From assembly GCA_031379665.1 (NCBI GenBank), contig JANNFI010000012.1:1-42150 (forward strand): a stretch of DNA of 42,150 bases, in the 5' to 3' direction. A program made the translations under genes and the position numbers. Of the stretch, positions 8,171-17,077 are shown one piece after another (the stretch's first letter is position 1; each line of letters begins with the position of its first letter). Origin of the DNA: SZUA-254 sp031379665 (GTDB lineage: Bacteria; Bacteroidota; Ignavibacteria; UBA10030; SZUA-254). Below the pieces are notes generated by a model. The model did not search any database. It was given only the letters and a program-made list of their open reading frames with translations, and was not told the DNA's origin.

Positions 8171-9556
8171 ATGTCGCACGTCCACCCATCTTCGATCCAA
8201 ACGCGCTTCGCCACCCTGGTTTTCCTTCTCTCCTGGTGCGCCTCCGCGTCCGCGCAACAGATCGACATCACTGTCACCGGCATCTCCGCGCCTAAGGCCG
8301 CCCTCTCGATGCTCTCGGGCGAGACCGTCACGACGGTGGACTCCGTCGGGGCGTCAGCGCCGGGACATTTCACATATGAAATGCGGAAGATCTTCCAGTC
8401 CGGTTTCTACCGGCTCTCCTTCGACGCCAAACGATGGGTGGATTTCGTCTACGACAACGAAGACGTCGTCCTGAGGACCGAGGCCGCGAATATCCGCGAC
8501 AGTATGAAGGTCGTCACCTCGGAGCCCAACCGGGTATTCAACGAATTCGTCCGGCTGAGCCGGGACTACAAGACGAAGGGGGAGCTGCTCTCGCTCGTCA
8601 TTGCGCGCTACCCGAAGGACGATCCCTACCACGAGACCACGAAGGGCACGCTCTCGACGCTGCAGAAGACGTATTCCGATTTCGTCGCCCGGGCGTCGCA
8701 GGCGAAGCCGGGGTCGTTCATCGCGCGCTACATCCGTTCGGCGCAGGTGCCGGCGGTGGACGCCGGGATGCCGCCCGAGAAGCAGCTCGAATACCTGAAG
8801 GCGCACGCCCTCGACAGCGTCGATTTCTCCGACGTGGACCTCGTCCGCTCCGATCTTTTCACGATGAAGTCGATCGAGTACCTCACCTACCATCGCAACC
8901 CACAGTATCCCAAGGAACTGCTCGAGAAGGAGTTCAACACGGCGGTGGACAGCATCCTGGTGCGCGCGAGGGTCGACGCCGACGTCTACAAGCACGTGAC
9001 GGAGTACCTCCTCGACGGATTCAAGAAATTCGGGTTCGAGGGCTGCATCGATTACATCATCGCGAACTATGTCGTCAAGGACGACCTTTGCCTCGACGAG
9101 GGCTCGGGCACGGCGATCGGAAAGATGGTCGAGCAGAAGAAGCTCTTCGTCCCGGGAACCGTGCTTCCGGCGATCGCGCTCCCCGATTCGACCGGGCGGA
9201 CGATAGACCTGAAGGCGCTCCCGGGAGAACGGTGCCTCGTGGTGTTCTATTCGGCCGCCTGTCCGCACTGCCGCACGATGATCCCGAAGCTGAAGGAACT
9301 CTACGACACCAGGAAAACGAAGGCGACGGAGGTGATCGCCGTGGCGCTCGACAACAACCGGAGCGAGTGGCTCGCGTTCGTGCGCGAGGCGCGCGCCTCG
9401 TGGCATTCCGTCTCCGACCTCCTCGGGTGGAACAGCCCGCTCGTCGACGGCTACAAGATCTACGCCACACCCACGATGGTGGTGGTCGACAAGGAGATGA
9501 GGATGATCGCCGCGCCGAGGACGGTGGACGACGCGAAGGAATGGTTTTCCCGGTGA
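8171..9556 (+). CDS. Secreted TlpA/ResA-like thiol-disulfide protein with large N-terminal domain
   Basis: A 461-residue protein when started at the ATG at 8171. This start gives the signal peptide TRFATLVFLLSWCASASAQ and lies downstream of the promoter. Residues about 30-330 are a helical and beta N-terminal region of no family I can name with confidence; similar layouts occur in Bacteroidota TlpA-like proteins with DUF4369-like domains. The C-terminal third is a thioredoxin fold: PGTVLPAIALPDSTGRTIDL, then CLVVFYSAACPHCRTMIPKL with the redox pair C364/C367, then the cis-Pro segment YATPTMVVVD. It acts in the periplasm as a disulfide reductase or thiol carrier. Lying just after the MsrA/Met-rich pair, it could supply reducing power, though it is transcribed separately. 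Confidence 0.88.
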   Translation: MSHVHPSSIQTRFATLVFLLSWCASASAQQIDITVTGISAPKAALSMLSGETVTTVDSVGASAPGHFTYEMRKIFQSGFYRLSFDAKRWVDFVYDNEDVVLRTEAANIRDSMKVVTSEPNRVFNEFVRLSRDYKTKGELLSLVIARYPKDDPYHETTKGTLSTLQKTYSDFVARASQAKPGSFIARYIRSAQVPAVDAGMPPEKQLEYLKAHALDSVDFSDVDLVRSDLFTMKSIEYLTYHRNPQYPKELLEKEFNTAVDSILVRARVDADVYKHVTEYLLDGFKKFGFEGCIDYIIANYVVKDDLCLDEGSGTAIGKMVEQKKLFVPGTVLPAIALPDSTGRTIDLKALPGERCLVVFYSAACPHCRTMIPKLKELYDTRKTKATEVIAVALDNNRSEWLAFVREARASWHSVSDLLGWNSPLVDGYKIYATPTMVVVDKEMRMIAAPRTVDDAKEWFSR

Positions 9557-9569
9557 GGCCTCCGGCGCC

Positions 9570-9600
9570 CGGCGTCTGATACCGCCGCCGTTTTCCTTTT
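9570..9600 (+). terminator. Possible Rho-independent terminator
   Basis: CGGCG (9570-9574) can pair with CGCCG (9586-9590) across an 11-base loop, directly followed by TTTTCCTTTT. The stem is short, so this is tentative, but it sits in the right place after the thioredoxin-like gene. Confidence 0.45.
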
Positions 9601-9615
9601 ACGGGCTATCTTTCC

Positions 9616-9621
9616 TATATT
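9616..9621 (+). promoter_or_regulatory. Likely -10 element for the Asp-box propeller gene
   Basis: TATATT, the same -10 seen before msrA and tRNA-Asn, 46 bases before the ATG at 9668. The sequence 17 bases upstream (TTCCTT) is a poor -35, so strength is uncertain. Confidence 0.45.
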
Positions 9622-9667
9622 CCCCCGGCACTTCGCCTCACCCACAACCTTCAGAAGGTCCCCGGCC

Positions 9668-12600
9668 ATGTCACTTTTCACCATCGCGGTGCGAATTCCC
9701 GTCCTCGCCCTGACCCTGTTCATCGCGGCGGCGACCCTCTACCCGCAATCGCCATCCTCCTTCACCTACGACACGTCACTCTATAATAAAATGGAGTGGC
9801 GCGAGATCGGCCCCTTCCGTGGCGGACGGTCGATCGCGGTAGCCGGCCACGCGGCTCAGCCGAACACGTTTTACTTCGGGGCGACGGGCGGTGGAGTCTG
9901 GAAGACCGAGGACGGCGGAAACACGTGGATCAACGTCTCGGACGGATTCCTGAAGGTCGGCATCGTCGGCGCGCTCGACGTTGCGCCCTCGGACCCAAAT
10001 GTGCTCTACGCCGGGACGGGCGAGGCGTGCATACGGGGCAACACACAGCCGGGGGAGGGGATCTACCGTTCGCTCGACGCGGGCAAGACCTGGACCTTCG
10101 CGGGGCTCAAGGAGGCGCAGACGATCAGCAAGGTGCGCGTGCATCCGAAGGACGAGAACATCGTCTTCGTCGCGGCGTTCGGGCACGTGTTCGGCCGGAA
10201 CAAGGACCGGGGCGTCTACCGCTCAAAGGACGGCGGGAAGGTCTGGCAGAAGGTGTTATATAAAGACGACAAGACCGGCGCGGTCGACCTGGTGATCGAC
10301 CCGAACAACCACCGCGTCGTCTACGCGGCGATGTGGGAAGCCCACCGCAACCCGTGGTCGATGTCGAGCGGCGGGCCGGGCAGCGGCCTCTGGAAATCCA
10401 CCGACGGCGGCGACACGTGGACCGACATCACGAAGAACGAGGGGATGCCGAAGGGGACGATCGGGAAGATCGGCATCACGGCCTCCGCGGCGCGGCCCGA
10501 CCGCCTCTGGGCCGTCGTCGAGGCCGACGAGGGCGGCCTCTTCAGGTCGGACAACGCCGGGAAGACCTGGACGCTCGTCAACGACGACCGGCGGATCCGC
10601 CAGCGGGCCTGGTACTACTCGCACGTCTACGCCGACCCGAAGAACCCCGAGCTGGTATATCTCCTGAACGTGGGCTTCTACCAGTCGCCGGACGGCGGCA
10701 AGACGCTCAATGGCGTCGGCGTCCAGCACGGCGACAATCACGACCTCTGGATCGACCCGAACGACGCGAGGCGGATGATCTCGGGGAACGACGGAGGGGC
10801 GTCGGTCAGCTACAATGCCGGCGAGACCTGGACCGAAGAGGACGTCGCCACAGCCCAGTTCTACCACGTCACACTCGACAACGAGTTCCCCTATAACGTG
10901 TACGGCGCCCAGCAGGACAACAGCACCGTGCGCATCGCGAGCCGCACCTCCGGGTCCGGCATCGAGCGCACCGACTGGTTCCCGGTCGCCGGCGGCGAGA
11001 GCGGCTATATCGCGGTGAACCCGCTCGACGCGAACGTCACCTACGGCGGCAGCTACGGCGGCTACCTCACTCGATACGACCGCACGTCCGAACAGGAGCA
11101 CGACATCTCCCCCTGGCCCGACAACCCGATGGGTGGGGGCGCCGGCGCGATGAAGTACCGGTTCCAGTGGACCTATCCCATCGTGGTCTCGCACTTCGAC
11201 CCGAAGGTGGTCTACGCCACCGCCAACGTGGTCTTCAAGACCACCGACGAGGGGATGAGCTGGCGGATCGTCAGCCCCGACCTCACCCGGAACGACACGT
11301 CGAAGATGGCCTCCTCCGGCGGGCCGATCACGAAGGACAACACCAGCGTGGAGTACTACGGTACGATCTTCACGTTCGCGGAGTCGCCCGCGAAGAAGGG
11401 CGTCCTCTGGTCCGGCTCCGACGACGGCGTGGTGCAGGTCTCGAAGGATGACGGCGCCACCTGGGCGAAGGTCACCCCTTCCGGCCTCCCCGAGTGGACG
11501 ATGATGAGCATCATCGATCCGTCGCCGCACGACGCGGGGACGGCATACCTGGCCGCGAACCGCTACAAGTTGAACGATTTCAAACCGTACATCTTTAAGA
11601 CCACCGACTACGGAAAATCGTGGTCGAAGGCCGTGGACGGAATACCCGCTGATGAGTTCGTCCACGTCGTGCGCGAGGACCCCAACCGGAAGGGGCTGCT
11701 CTATGCGGGCACCGAACGCGGCGCCTGGGTGTCGTTCAATTCCGGCGGGGACTGGCAGCCGCTGCAGCTCAACCTCCCGGTCACCCCGATCCACGACCTG
11801 GCGGTCCAGAAACGCGAGAAGGACCTCGTGGTGGCGACCCACGGCCGTTCGTTCTGGATCCTTGACGACCTGACGCCGCTCTATCAGCTGTCGGAGCGCG
11901 TCGCGAAATCGAACGTCTTCCTCTTCAAGCCGCGCGACGCGTACCGGACCGGTGGGTTCTCGTTCAGCGGCCCGGGCGTGACGGTCGGAAAAAATCCGTC
12001 GTCGGGGGTGGTCGTCCAATATTACCTGCGGACGCCTCCCGCGGAGAAGGACAGCATGAAACTGGCATTCTACGACGCGGCGGGTGTGCTCATCAAATCA
12101 TTCGACGGTAAAACGGGGAAAGACGAGCCGGCGGGCGGCGGCCCCGGGGGTGGGAGCGGCGGCGGAGGGGGCGGCGGACGAAAGGAACCGAAGGCGCCGG
12201 CCGACTCCGGAATGAACCGGTTCGTCTGGAACACGAGATACCCCGACGCGGTCGACGTTCCCGGGGCGATCATGTGGGGCGGCACCACTCGCGGACCGGG
12301 CGCGGTCCCCGGGATCTACGAAGTCCGCCTGACGATCGGCGGGAAGACACTCTCGGAAAAGTTCGAGTACAGGAAAGACCCGCGCGCCACCGCCTCGCAG
12401 GCCGACTTCCAGGAGCAGTTCGACTTCCTGTTGAAAATTCGCGACCGCGTCTCCGACGCCCACGAGGGCGTCCTTGCGATCCGCGACATCAGGAACCAGA
12501 CCGACGACCTGGTGAAACGGCTCGAGAAGCACGACGCGAAGAAGGCCGTGTCCGACAGCGCCAAACGGCTGAATGATCTTCTCACAAAGATCGAGAATGA

Positions 12601-12877
12601 GATCATCCAGGTGAAGATCAAGACGGGCCAGGACGCGCTCAACTACCCTATCAGGCTCAACAACAAGATCGCCGCGCTCACCGGCGTGGTGTCGAGCGCC
12701 GACGCCAGGCCGACAAAACAGGCGCGCGACGTCTTCGACGAACTGAGCGCACGGCTCGAGATCCAGCTCACGGAGTTCCGGAAAATCCGCGACGCCGAGC
12801 TCCCCGCGTTCAACGCCCTGGTAAAGTCGCTGGAAGTGCCGGCAGTCATCCTGAAGCCGGTCGAACGGCCGAAGTGA
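9668..12877 (+). CDS. Secreted Asp-box (BNR/sortilin-like) beta-propeller protein
   Basis: A 1069-residue exported protein. The signal peptide (residues about 5-27) is followed by WREIGPFRGGRSIAVAGH, the start typical of the large secreted propeller proteins often labelled glycosyl hydrolase or sortilin-like in Bacteroidota. About eleven Asp-box-like motifs recur through the first 700 residues, for example KTEDGGNTW, KSTDGGDTW, RSDNAGKTW, KTTDYGKSW and VSKDDGATW. These mark two or more propellers. A glycine-rich linker (codons near 12130-12180) leads to a C-terminal domain with a helical, Lys/Glu-rich tail. No catalytic site is evident. Asp-box propellers bind or process glycans and peptides, and the true ligand here is unknown. 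The stop overlaps the next gene start by four bases (GTGA). Confidence 0.88.
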   Translation: MSLFTIAVRIPVLALTLFIAAATLYPQSPSSFTYDTSLYNKMEWREIGPFRGGRSIAVAGHAAQPNTFYFGATGGGVWKTEDGGNTWINVSDGFLKVGIVGALDVAPSDPNVLYAGTGEACIRGNTQPGEGIYRSLDAGKTWTFAGLKEAQTISKVRVHPKDENIVFVAAFGHVFGRNKDRGVYRSKDGGKVWQKVLYKDDKTGAVDLVIDPNNHRVVYAAMWEAHRNPWSMSSGGPGSGLWKSTDGGDTWTDITKNEGMPKGTIGKIGITASAARPDRLWAVVEADEGGLFRSDNAGKTWTLVNDDRRIRQRAWYYSHVYADPKNPELVYLLNVGFYQSPDGGKTLNGVGVQHGDNHDLWIDPNDARRMISGNDGGASVSYNAGETWTEEDVATAQFYHVTLDNEFPYNVYGAQQDNSTVRIASRTSGSGIERTDWFPVAGGESGYIAVNPLDANVTYGGSYGGYLTRYDRTSEQEHDISPWPDNPMGGGAGAMKYRFQWTYPIVVSHFDPKVVYATANVVFKTTDEGMSWRIVSPDLTRNDTSKMASSGGPITKDNTSVEYYGTIFTFAESPAKKGVLWSGSDDGVVQVSKDDGATWAKVTPSGLPEWTMMSIIDPSPHDAGTAYLAANRYKLNDFKPYIFKTTDYGKSWSKAVDGIPADEFVHVVREDPNRKGLLYAGTERGAWVSFNSGGDWQPLQLNLPVTPIHDLAVQKREKDLVVATHGRSFWILDDLTPLYQLSERVAKSNVFLFKPRDAYRTGGFSFSGPGVTVGKNPSSGVVVQYYLRTPPAEKDSMKLAFYDAAGVLIKSFDGKTGKDEPAGGGPGGGSGGGGGGGRKEPKAPADSGMNRFVWNTRYPDAVDVPGAIMWGGTTRGPGAVPGIYEVRLTIGGKTLSEKFEYRKDPRATASQADFQEQFDFLLKIRDRVSDAHEGVLAIRDIRNQTDDLVKRLEKHDAKKAVSDSAKRLNDLLTKIENEIIQVKIKTGQDALNYPIRLNNKIAALTGVVSSADARPTKQARDVFDELSARLEIQLTEFRKIRDAELPAFNALVKSLEVPAVILKPVERPK

Positions 12878-13686
12878 AACTGGTACTCCTGAACCCGGTA
12901 CTGAAGGCGCTGGAGGACGCCGCGAACATGGAGGCGATCCGGAAGCTGGTGACGTGGTTCTCGCCGGAGGCGCAAGGACTCGGGTCCCCCGGCGGCGTCC
13001 CCGAGCCCCCGCGTTCGCTCGGCCCGGACGACCTGCTCCTCCTGCCGGAGCATTTCATCTTCACCGACGACCCCGCCACCTACGACGACTTCATCGCCGA
13101 AATGGCAGCCCTCGCCGGATGCACGGTCGTGGGCGGATCGCACCACAGGAAATCTAAAGGGCGGAAGATCAATTACGGCGCCGTCGTCCGGGCGGACGGC
13201 ACGACGATCGCGGAATACTCCAAGCTCCGGCCTTACTTCAACGAGCAGAACCACGTGGGGCCGGGAGACGCCTTCGGCGAGTTCAGCGTCGGCGGACGAA
13301 ACGTCATCGTTCTGGTCTGCGCGGACTTCTGGTATTCGGACCTCATCCTCAAGGCGAAAGCGGCCCCGGACGTCATCCTGGTGCCCGCCCTTTCGGTGAG
13401 CCGGAAACCGGACCCATATTACTCGCGGGCGCTCTGGCGCCACCTCGCGGTGGCCCGGGCGTACGAGTTCGGCGCGTACGTGGGGGTCAGCGACTGGGAC
13501 GAAGCGTCGACCCTTCCGGAGTACAGGACCTCGGGGGTGGCGGGACTGGCCGACCCGGTCACCACGGTGCCGGGAAAATTCTTCAACGCCGTCGACGCCG
13601 GCGGGGCGGGAATGTACGACCTCGATTTTGCCGCCATCGGCGCGTTCCGGGAAGACCGGCGGATGCGGGGATTTTTCTGGAAGTAG
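12874..13686 (+). CDS. Carbon-nitrogen hydrolase (nitrilase superfamily), first of a tandem pair
   Basis: A 270-residue protein starting at a GTG that overlaps the stop of the propeller gene. The nitrilase catalytic triad is visible: E59 in LLLPEHF, K117 in EYSKLRPYF and C149 in VLVCADFWYSD. The family hydrolyses amides, carbamoyl groups or nitriles through a Cys acyl-enzyme. No signal peptide is seen, so it should be cytosolic. It is unlike the second amidase in length and local motifs, so the pair is not a recent duplication. The substrate is not evident; with a second nitrilase 43 bases downstream it may act on a related amide or carbamoyl intermediate. Confidence 0.88.
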   Translation: MKLVLLNPVLKALEDAANMEAIRKLVTWFSPEAQGLGSPGGVPEPPRSLGPDDLLLLPEHFIFTDDPATYDDFIAEMAALAGCTVVGGSHHRKSKGRKINYGAVVRADGTTIAEYSKLRPYFNEQNHVGPGDAFGEFSVGGRNVIVLVCADFWYSDLILKAKAAPDVILVPALSVSRKPDPYYSRALWRHLAVARAYEFGAYVGVSDWDEASTLPEYRTSGVAGLADPVTTVPGKFFNAVDAGGAGMYDLDFAAIGAFREDRRMRGFFWK

Positions 13687-13729
13687 TGAAGTTGTTCGCC
13701 AACAATAACCATCATCGCACATTGAAACA

Positions 13730-14515
13730 ATGACCCGCGTCGCCATCGTCCAGACCGACCCCGAGTTCGGCAATCTCGTGAAGAACATCGCCGACGCGGC
13801 CCAACTCATCGGCTCGGTTGAGGCGGACCTCTACGTGCTCCCCGAACTCTTCAGTACGGGATACAACTTCGTCAACAAAAAGGAAGTCGAGAAGCTCTCC
13901 GAGCCGGCCGACGGGATCGCGTTCCGGGCGATGGCCGCGCTCGCCGCGAAACTGAAGGCCCACATCGTTTACGGCTTCGCCGAAAAAACCGGGCAATGCT
14001 TCAATTCCGCCGCGCTCGTGGGGCCGAAAGGGATGGTGGGTGTCTATCGAAAGGTGCATCTCTTCGCCAGGGAGACCCTCTTCTTCGCCCCGGGGGACCT
14101 CGGGTTTCCCGTCTTCGACCTGCCCTTCGGGCGCCTGGGGATGATGGTCTGCTTCGACTGGTTCTACCCCGAGAGCGCCCGCACGCTCGCGCTGAAGGGC
14201 GCGCAGATCATCGCGCACCCGTCGAACCTCGTGATGCCCTACTGCCCCGACGCGATGATCACGCGGTGCCTCGAAAACAAGGTCTACGCGGCGACGGCGA
14301 ACAGGATCGGAACCGAGCGGCGCGGCGGCATCGAGCTCAGGTACATCGGAACGAGCGAGATCGTTTCCCCCTCCGGTGAAATCCTCGTCAGGATGGAAGC
14401 GAACGAACCGGGCATCCGCATCGTGGAGGTGGACCTCAAAGCCGCGCTCAGCAAGAAAATCAACCGCTACAACGACCTGATGGCTGGGAGGAGACCGACG
14501 GAGTACCTGACGTAA
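13730..14515 (+). CDS. Carbon-nitrogen hydrolase (nitrilase superfamily), second of a tandem pair
   Basis: A 261-residue amidase with triad E39 (YVLPELFSTGY), K108 (VYRKVHLFARE) and C141 (GMMVCFDWFYPE). The compact length and FDWFYPE motif resemble N-carbamoyl amidases and omega-amidase-like branches, but a firm substrate cannot be given. It probably shares the transcript of the preceding amidase; the gap is 43 bases. It converges with a minus-strand barrel gene 13 bases beyond its stop. Cytosolic location is expected because no signal is present. Confidence 0.9.
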   Translation: MTRVAIVQTDPEFGNLVKNIADAAQLIGSVEADLYVLPELFSTGYNFVNKKEVEKLSEPADGIAFRAMAALAAKLKAHIVYGFAEKTGQCFNSAALVGPKGMVGVYRKVHLFARETLFFAPGDLGFPVFDLPFGRLGMMVCFDWFYPESARTLALKGAQIIAHPSNLVMPYCPDAMITRCLENKVYAATANRIGTERRGGIELRYIGTSEIVSPSGEILVRMEANEPGIRIVEVDLKAALSKKINRYNDLMAGRRPTEYLT

Positions 14516-14528
14516 TCGGTCCGCGTCT

Positions 14529-15128
14529 TCAGGGGGAGATCCTCAGGACGAGGAGATAATACGTACCATCCCCGGGTTCGGTATATGCCGATCGCCTGAA
14601 CTGAATTCCGAGTTCCGCCTTCTCCGTTAAACGGTAATCGATACCCGCCGCATACGGAAACGCCACCGGAGCGATCGGGAGGCCGAACCCGGTCCCGATC
14701 CCCACCTGAGCGTAGACCGAGAATCGTGAAAATGTGAGGTGCACCCTCCAGTTGGCCGAGAGCAGCAGCGTCGATTTATGTCCCGGTCCGTCCCGCCACA
14801 TCCAGTACTGCGCCTCGAACGGAAAACTCGAGTTCCACCCCTTCACGTGGTACTCGTGAGACAGCAACAGAATGAATTGCCTGTAGAGCGGGTCGCTGAA
14901 GGTATCCGCCGCGGACTCCACATAGGTGTAAAACCCCCCACCGACGGCACTCCTCCAGATACCCTCACCGTTGTCGGATTGTGTGAGCGTGTCCAGGGTA
15001 CCGGCCGTCGTGTCCGACCGGGCCGCACAACAGGCAATAGTGAGAAGCGTGAGGACGACGATCGTCGTCAACCGTCGACGGAACTCGTACGGGGAGGAAG
15101 CCGGGATGCCGGATGAGTGAGTGATCAC
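14529..15128 (-). CDS. Exported hypothetical protein, probable small outer-membrane beta-barrel
   Basis: A 199-residue protein starting at GTG (15128). GGAGG lies about ten bases upstream of this start and a good minus-strand promoter at 15161-15188. Residues 18-36 form a hydrophobic export signal ending in a CC pair (LTIACCAARS), which might be a weak lipobox or a signal-peptidase I site. The rest alternates polar and aromatic residues in short strands (SANWRVHLTF, FSVYAQVGIGTGFG, AAGIDYRLTEKAELGIQF) and ends YYLLVLRISP. This is typical of an eight-strand-type outer-membrane barrel. No function can be assigned. It is convergent with the amidase gene, separated by only 13 bases. Confidence 0.72.
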   Translation of the reverse strand: MITHSSGIPASSPYEFRRRLTTIVVLTLLTIACCAARSDTTAGTLDTLTQSDNGEGIWRSAVGGGFYTYVESAADTFSDPLYRQFILLLSHEYHVKGWNSSFPFEAQYWMWRDGPGHKSTLLLSANWRVHLTFSRFSVYAQVGIGTGFGLPIAPVAFPYAAGIDYRLTEKAELGIQFRRSAYTEPGDGTYYLLVLRISP

Positions 15129-15160
15129 AAAAGCGTCGCCTCCGATTTCTATGACGAAGA

Positions 15161-15188
15161 ATTATACAAAAATCCGTCATCGATACAA
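15161..15188 (-). promoter_or_regulatory. Minus-strand promoter for the barrel gene
   Basis: Reading the minus strand: TTGTAT (15188-15183), 16-base spacer, perfect TATAAT (15166-15161). Transcription would start near 15154 and reach the GGAGG and GTG start at 15128. Confidence 0.65.
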
Positions 15189-15306
15189 CACCGGTCGGAA
15201 AAATTGGGGACATTGCCCCATCCCTGGATCGGCGGCAGAATCCGTCCCCGAAATCATCCGCAATGGCCAATATCGGCGACAGGGCAATCCGCAGGGTCGC
15301 TTTCCG

Positions 15307-15335
15307 TTGACTTTCACCCCGTTATTTGGTAGCAT
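15307..15335 (+). promoter_or_regulatory. Promoter for the small membrane protein gene
   Basis: TTGACT (15307-15312), 17-base spacer, TAGCAT (15330-15335). The 259-base region between the divergent genes otherwise shows no gene. A frame continuing upstream of 15388 is open but does not look like coding sequence. Confidence 0.5.
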
Positions 15336-15387
15336 AGGCCGACATTTTCTCAGGTATAAACGGATCAATCACCAAAACGGAGGCGGT

Positions 15388-15810
15388 ATGCATAAAAAAG
15401 TAATTCCCGGTTTCATCGCGGTCTACGTCGTGATGAGCCTGATGAACTTCTTGATCCACGGCGTGATACTGAAGGGCATCTATCTGCAAATGGTCGCGAT
15501 CCAACTGATGCGGGGCGAAGAGGCGGGGACGATGTGGATCTACTTCGTCACCGCGATCGTGGTGTCGTTCTTTTTCGTGCTCATCTTTTCGAAAGGGTAC
15601 CAGGGAAAGGGGATAGGCGAAGGCGTGCGATTCGGCCTGTATGCCGGCCTGATGATGGCGACGCCCTTCGCGTACGATTCGTACGCGTCGTATCCGGTCC
15701 CGTACCACCTCGCGCTCCAGTGGTTCCTCTACATGGTGGTCGAATACATCATCCTCGGCGTCGTCGCCGCGGCGGTGTTCGGCAAGTCAAAGGTCGTGAC
15801 CGCGGCCTGA
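15388..15810 (+). CDS. Small multi-pass membrane protein of unknown function
   Basis: A 140-residue protein. The ATG at 15388 is chosen because GGAGG lies just upstream and the hydrophobic protein begins there; the open frame further left is not protein-like. Four hydrophobic segments are apparent: about residues 6-26, 50-70, 83-101 and 112-132. They are joined by short loops (QLMRGEEAGTM, KGYQGKGIGEG, DSYASYPVPYH). The pattern suggests a four-helix inner-membrane protein. I cannot name a family with confidence. It has its own likely promoter and is followed 90 bases later by a glycosyltransferase. Confidence 0.8.
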   Translation: MHKKVIPGFIAVYVVMSLMNFLIHGVILKGIYLQMVAIQLMRGEEAGTMWIYFVTAIVVSFFFVLIFSKGYQGKGIGEGVRFGLYAGLMMATPFAYDSYASYPVPYHLALQWFLYMVVEYIILGVVAAAVFGKSKVVTAA

Positions 15811-15900
15811 CGCGGTGCCGGGCGAAGGGTTTCGAAGGGGGCGTTCACGTCGCAGTCGGCCTGGACGCCCTTTTCGTTCACTCTCAGGGCTCGACTTCGA

Positions 15901-17019
15901 ATGAAACGATCGATACTATTGACCAACGCGAGCCGGATGTACGCCGGGGGGGAGTTCTACGTGCTCCTGCTGGCCGGGGAACTGATGGCGAGGGGCCACG
16001 ACGTCGCCGTATGTTGCCGATCCGACAACCTCCTCCTCGCCAAATGCCTCGACCGCGGCATCCCGACCGAGCCGGTGGAGTTCCCGCTCCGGGGGGGACT
16101 GGGGAAATGCGTCCGCGAACTGCGCGAGATCATCGGCCGCCGCGGGACCGGCATCGTCCACACCAACACGAATTACGACCGCACCGCGGGGGCGATCGCG
16201 GCGAGGCTCGCGGGCGCGCGGCACGTCGCCAGCATCCACAGCTTCCATTCCATCCAGTACAACCTGACGCACTGGCTCAGGAACCGGTACTGGACCGAAC
16301 GATTCATCACCCTCGGGCAGAGCGCGAAGGACATCCTCACCGGCCGTGACGGCATCTCCGCGGGAAAGATCTCGATCGTCCCGCTCGGGCTCGACCCGGA
16401 CGATATGCGCCGCTCGGACGAACTCCGGTCGAAGGCCCGCCGCGAATTCAACATCACGGACACGGAACTCCTCCTCGGCAACGTCGGCCGGCTCGTTCCG
16501 TTCAAGGGACAGGAATACCTGTTGAGGTCGTTCGCCGACGTGGCGCGGACCCGGCCGGGACTGCGATTAATGATCGTAGGCGACGGCGAGCTGGAGGCGC
16601 CGTTGAAAAAAGCGGCGTCGGACCTCGGCATCGCCGGCAAGACGATCTTCACCGGCTTCAGGGACGACATACCGTCACTCTACTCGGCGATGGACGTCTA
16701 CGTCCATTCGTCGGTCGAGGGGGGAGGCGAGACGTTCCCATTCGCCGTGCTACAGGCGCTCGCCTTCGGTCTGCCGATGGTCGTGACGGAGGTGGGGGAG
16801 GTGGGCGTGATGGTGGACGAGGGCGTGACCGGTTTCGCCGTCAGGGACTGCGACCCGGCACTCTTCTCGGAGGCGCTCGTGAAACTCCTCGACGACACCG
16901 CCCTGCGCGGTTCGATGGGGAGGGCAGGCCGTGCGCTGCTGATGAGAAAATTCACCGTCGCGACGATGGCCGACGGCGTCGAGGCGGTTTACGACTCGTC
17001 CAAAACGGTTGTGTTTTGA
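15901..17019 (+). CDS. Glycosyltransferase, GT4-like (GT-B fold)
   Basis: A 372-residue protein with two Rossmann-like halves. The N-terminal acceptor half contains SRMYAGGEFYVLLLAGELMARGHDVAV. The C-terminal donor half has VGRLVPFKGQEYLLRSF, LMIVGDGELEAPLKKAA and GFRDDIPSLYSAMDVYVHSS. The nucleotide-sugar motif appears as ETFPFAVLQALAFGLPMV, so the second Glu of the usual E-x7-E motif is Gln here. No signal peptide or membrane helix is visible, so it should act at the cytoplasmic face. The donor, acceptor and pathway are not evident because no other glycan genes are adjacent. The ribosome site is weak, as for many genes in this window. Confidence 0.88.
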   Translation: MKRSILLTNASRMYAGGEFYVLLLAGELMARGHDVAVCCRSDNLLLAKCLDRGIPTEPVEFPLRGGLGKCVRELREIIGRRGTGIVHTNTNYDRTAGAIAARLAGARHVASIHSFHSIQYNLTHWLRNRYWTERFITLGQSAKDILTGRDGISAGKISIVPLGLDPDDMRRSDELRSKARREFNITDTELLLGNVGRLVPFKGQEYLLRSFADVARTRPGLRLMIVGDGELEAPLKKAASDLGIAGKTIFTGFRDDIPSLYSAMDVYVHSSVEGGGETFPFAVLQALAFGLPMVVTEVGEVGVMVDEGVTGFAVRDCDPALFSEALVKLLDDTALRGSMGRAGRALLMRKFTVATMADGVEAVYDSSKTVVF

Positions 17020-17037
17020 CGCCGCTTTCTCTACATT
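17009..17037 (+). promoter_or_regulatory. Possible promoter for GAF-SpoIIE phosphatase gene
   Basis: TTGTGT (17009-17014), 17-base spacer, TACATT (17032-17037). The -35 overlaps the end of the glycosyltransferase gene. Confidence 0.45.
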
Positions 17038-17077
17038 ATTGACCTGAACGCCACTCACATTCCATAAAACCCAGCGA

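Noticed and set aside
10256..12019. 587-codon open frame on the minus strand
   Set aside because: It lies wholly antisense to the Asp-box propeller gene, whose motifs are unmistakable. Long antisense frames are expected at this GC, and its residues (Arg/Val/Asp-rich, no motifs) are shadow-like.
12130..12180. Gly-rich run in the propeller gene as a tandem repeat
   Set aside because: Only irregular GGC/GGG codons with no clear period, so a flexible linker and not a minisatellite.
15121..15387. Upstream extension of the small membrane protein frame
   Set aside because: The sequence lacks coding character, overlaps the divergent promoter region, and the ATG at 15388 has GGAGG upstream.
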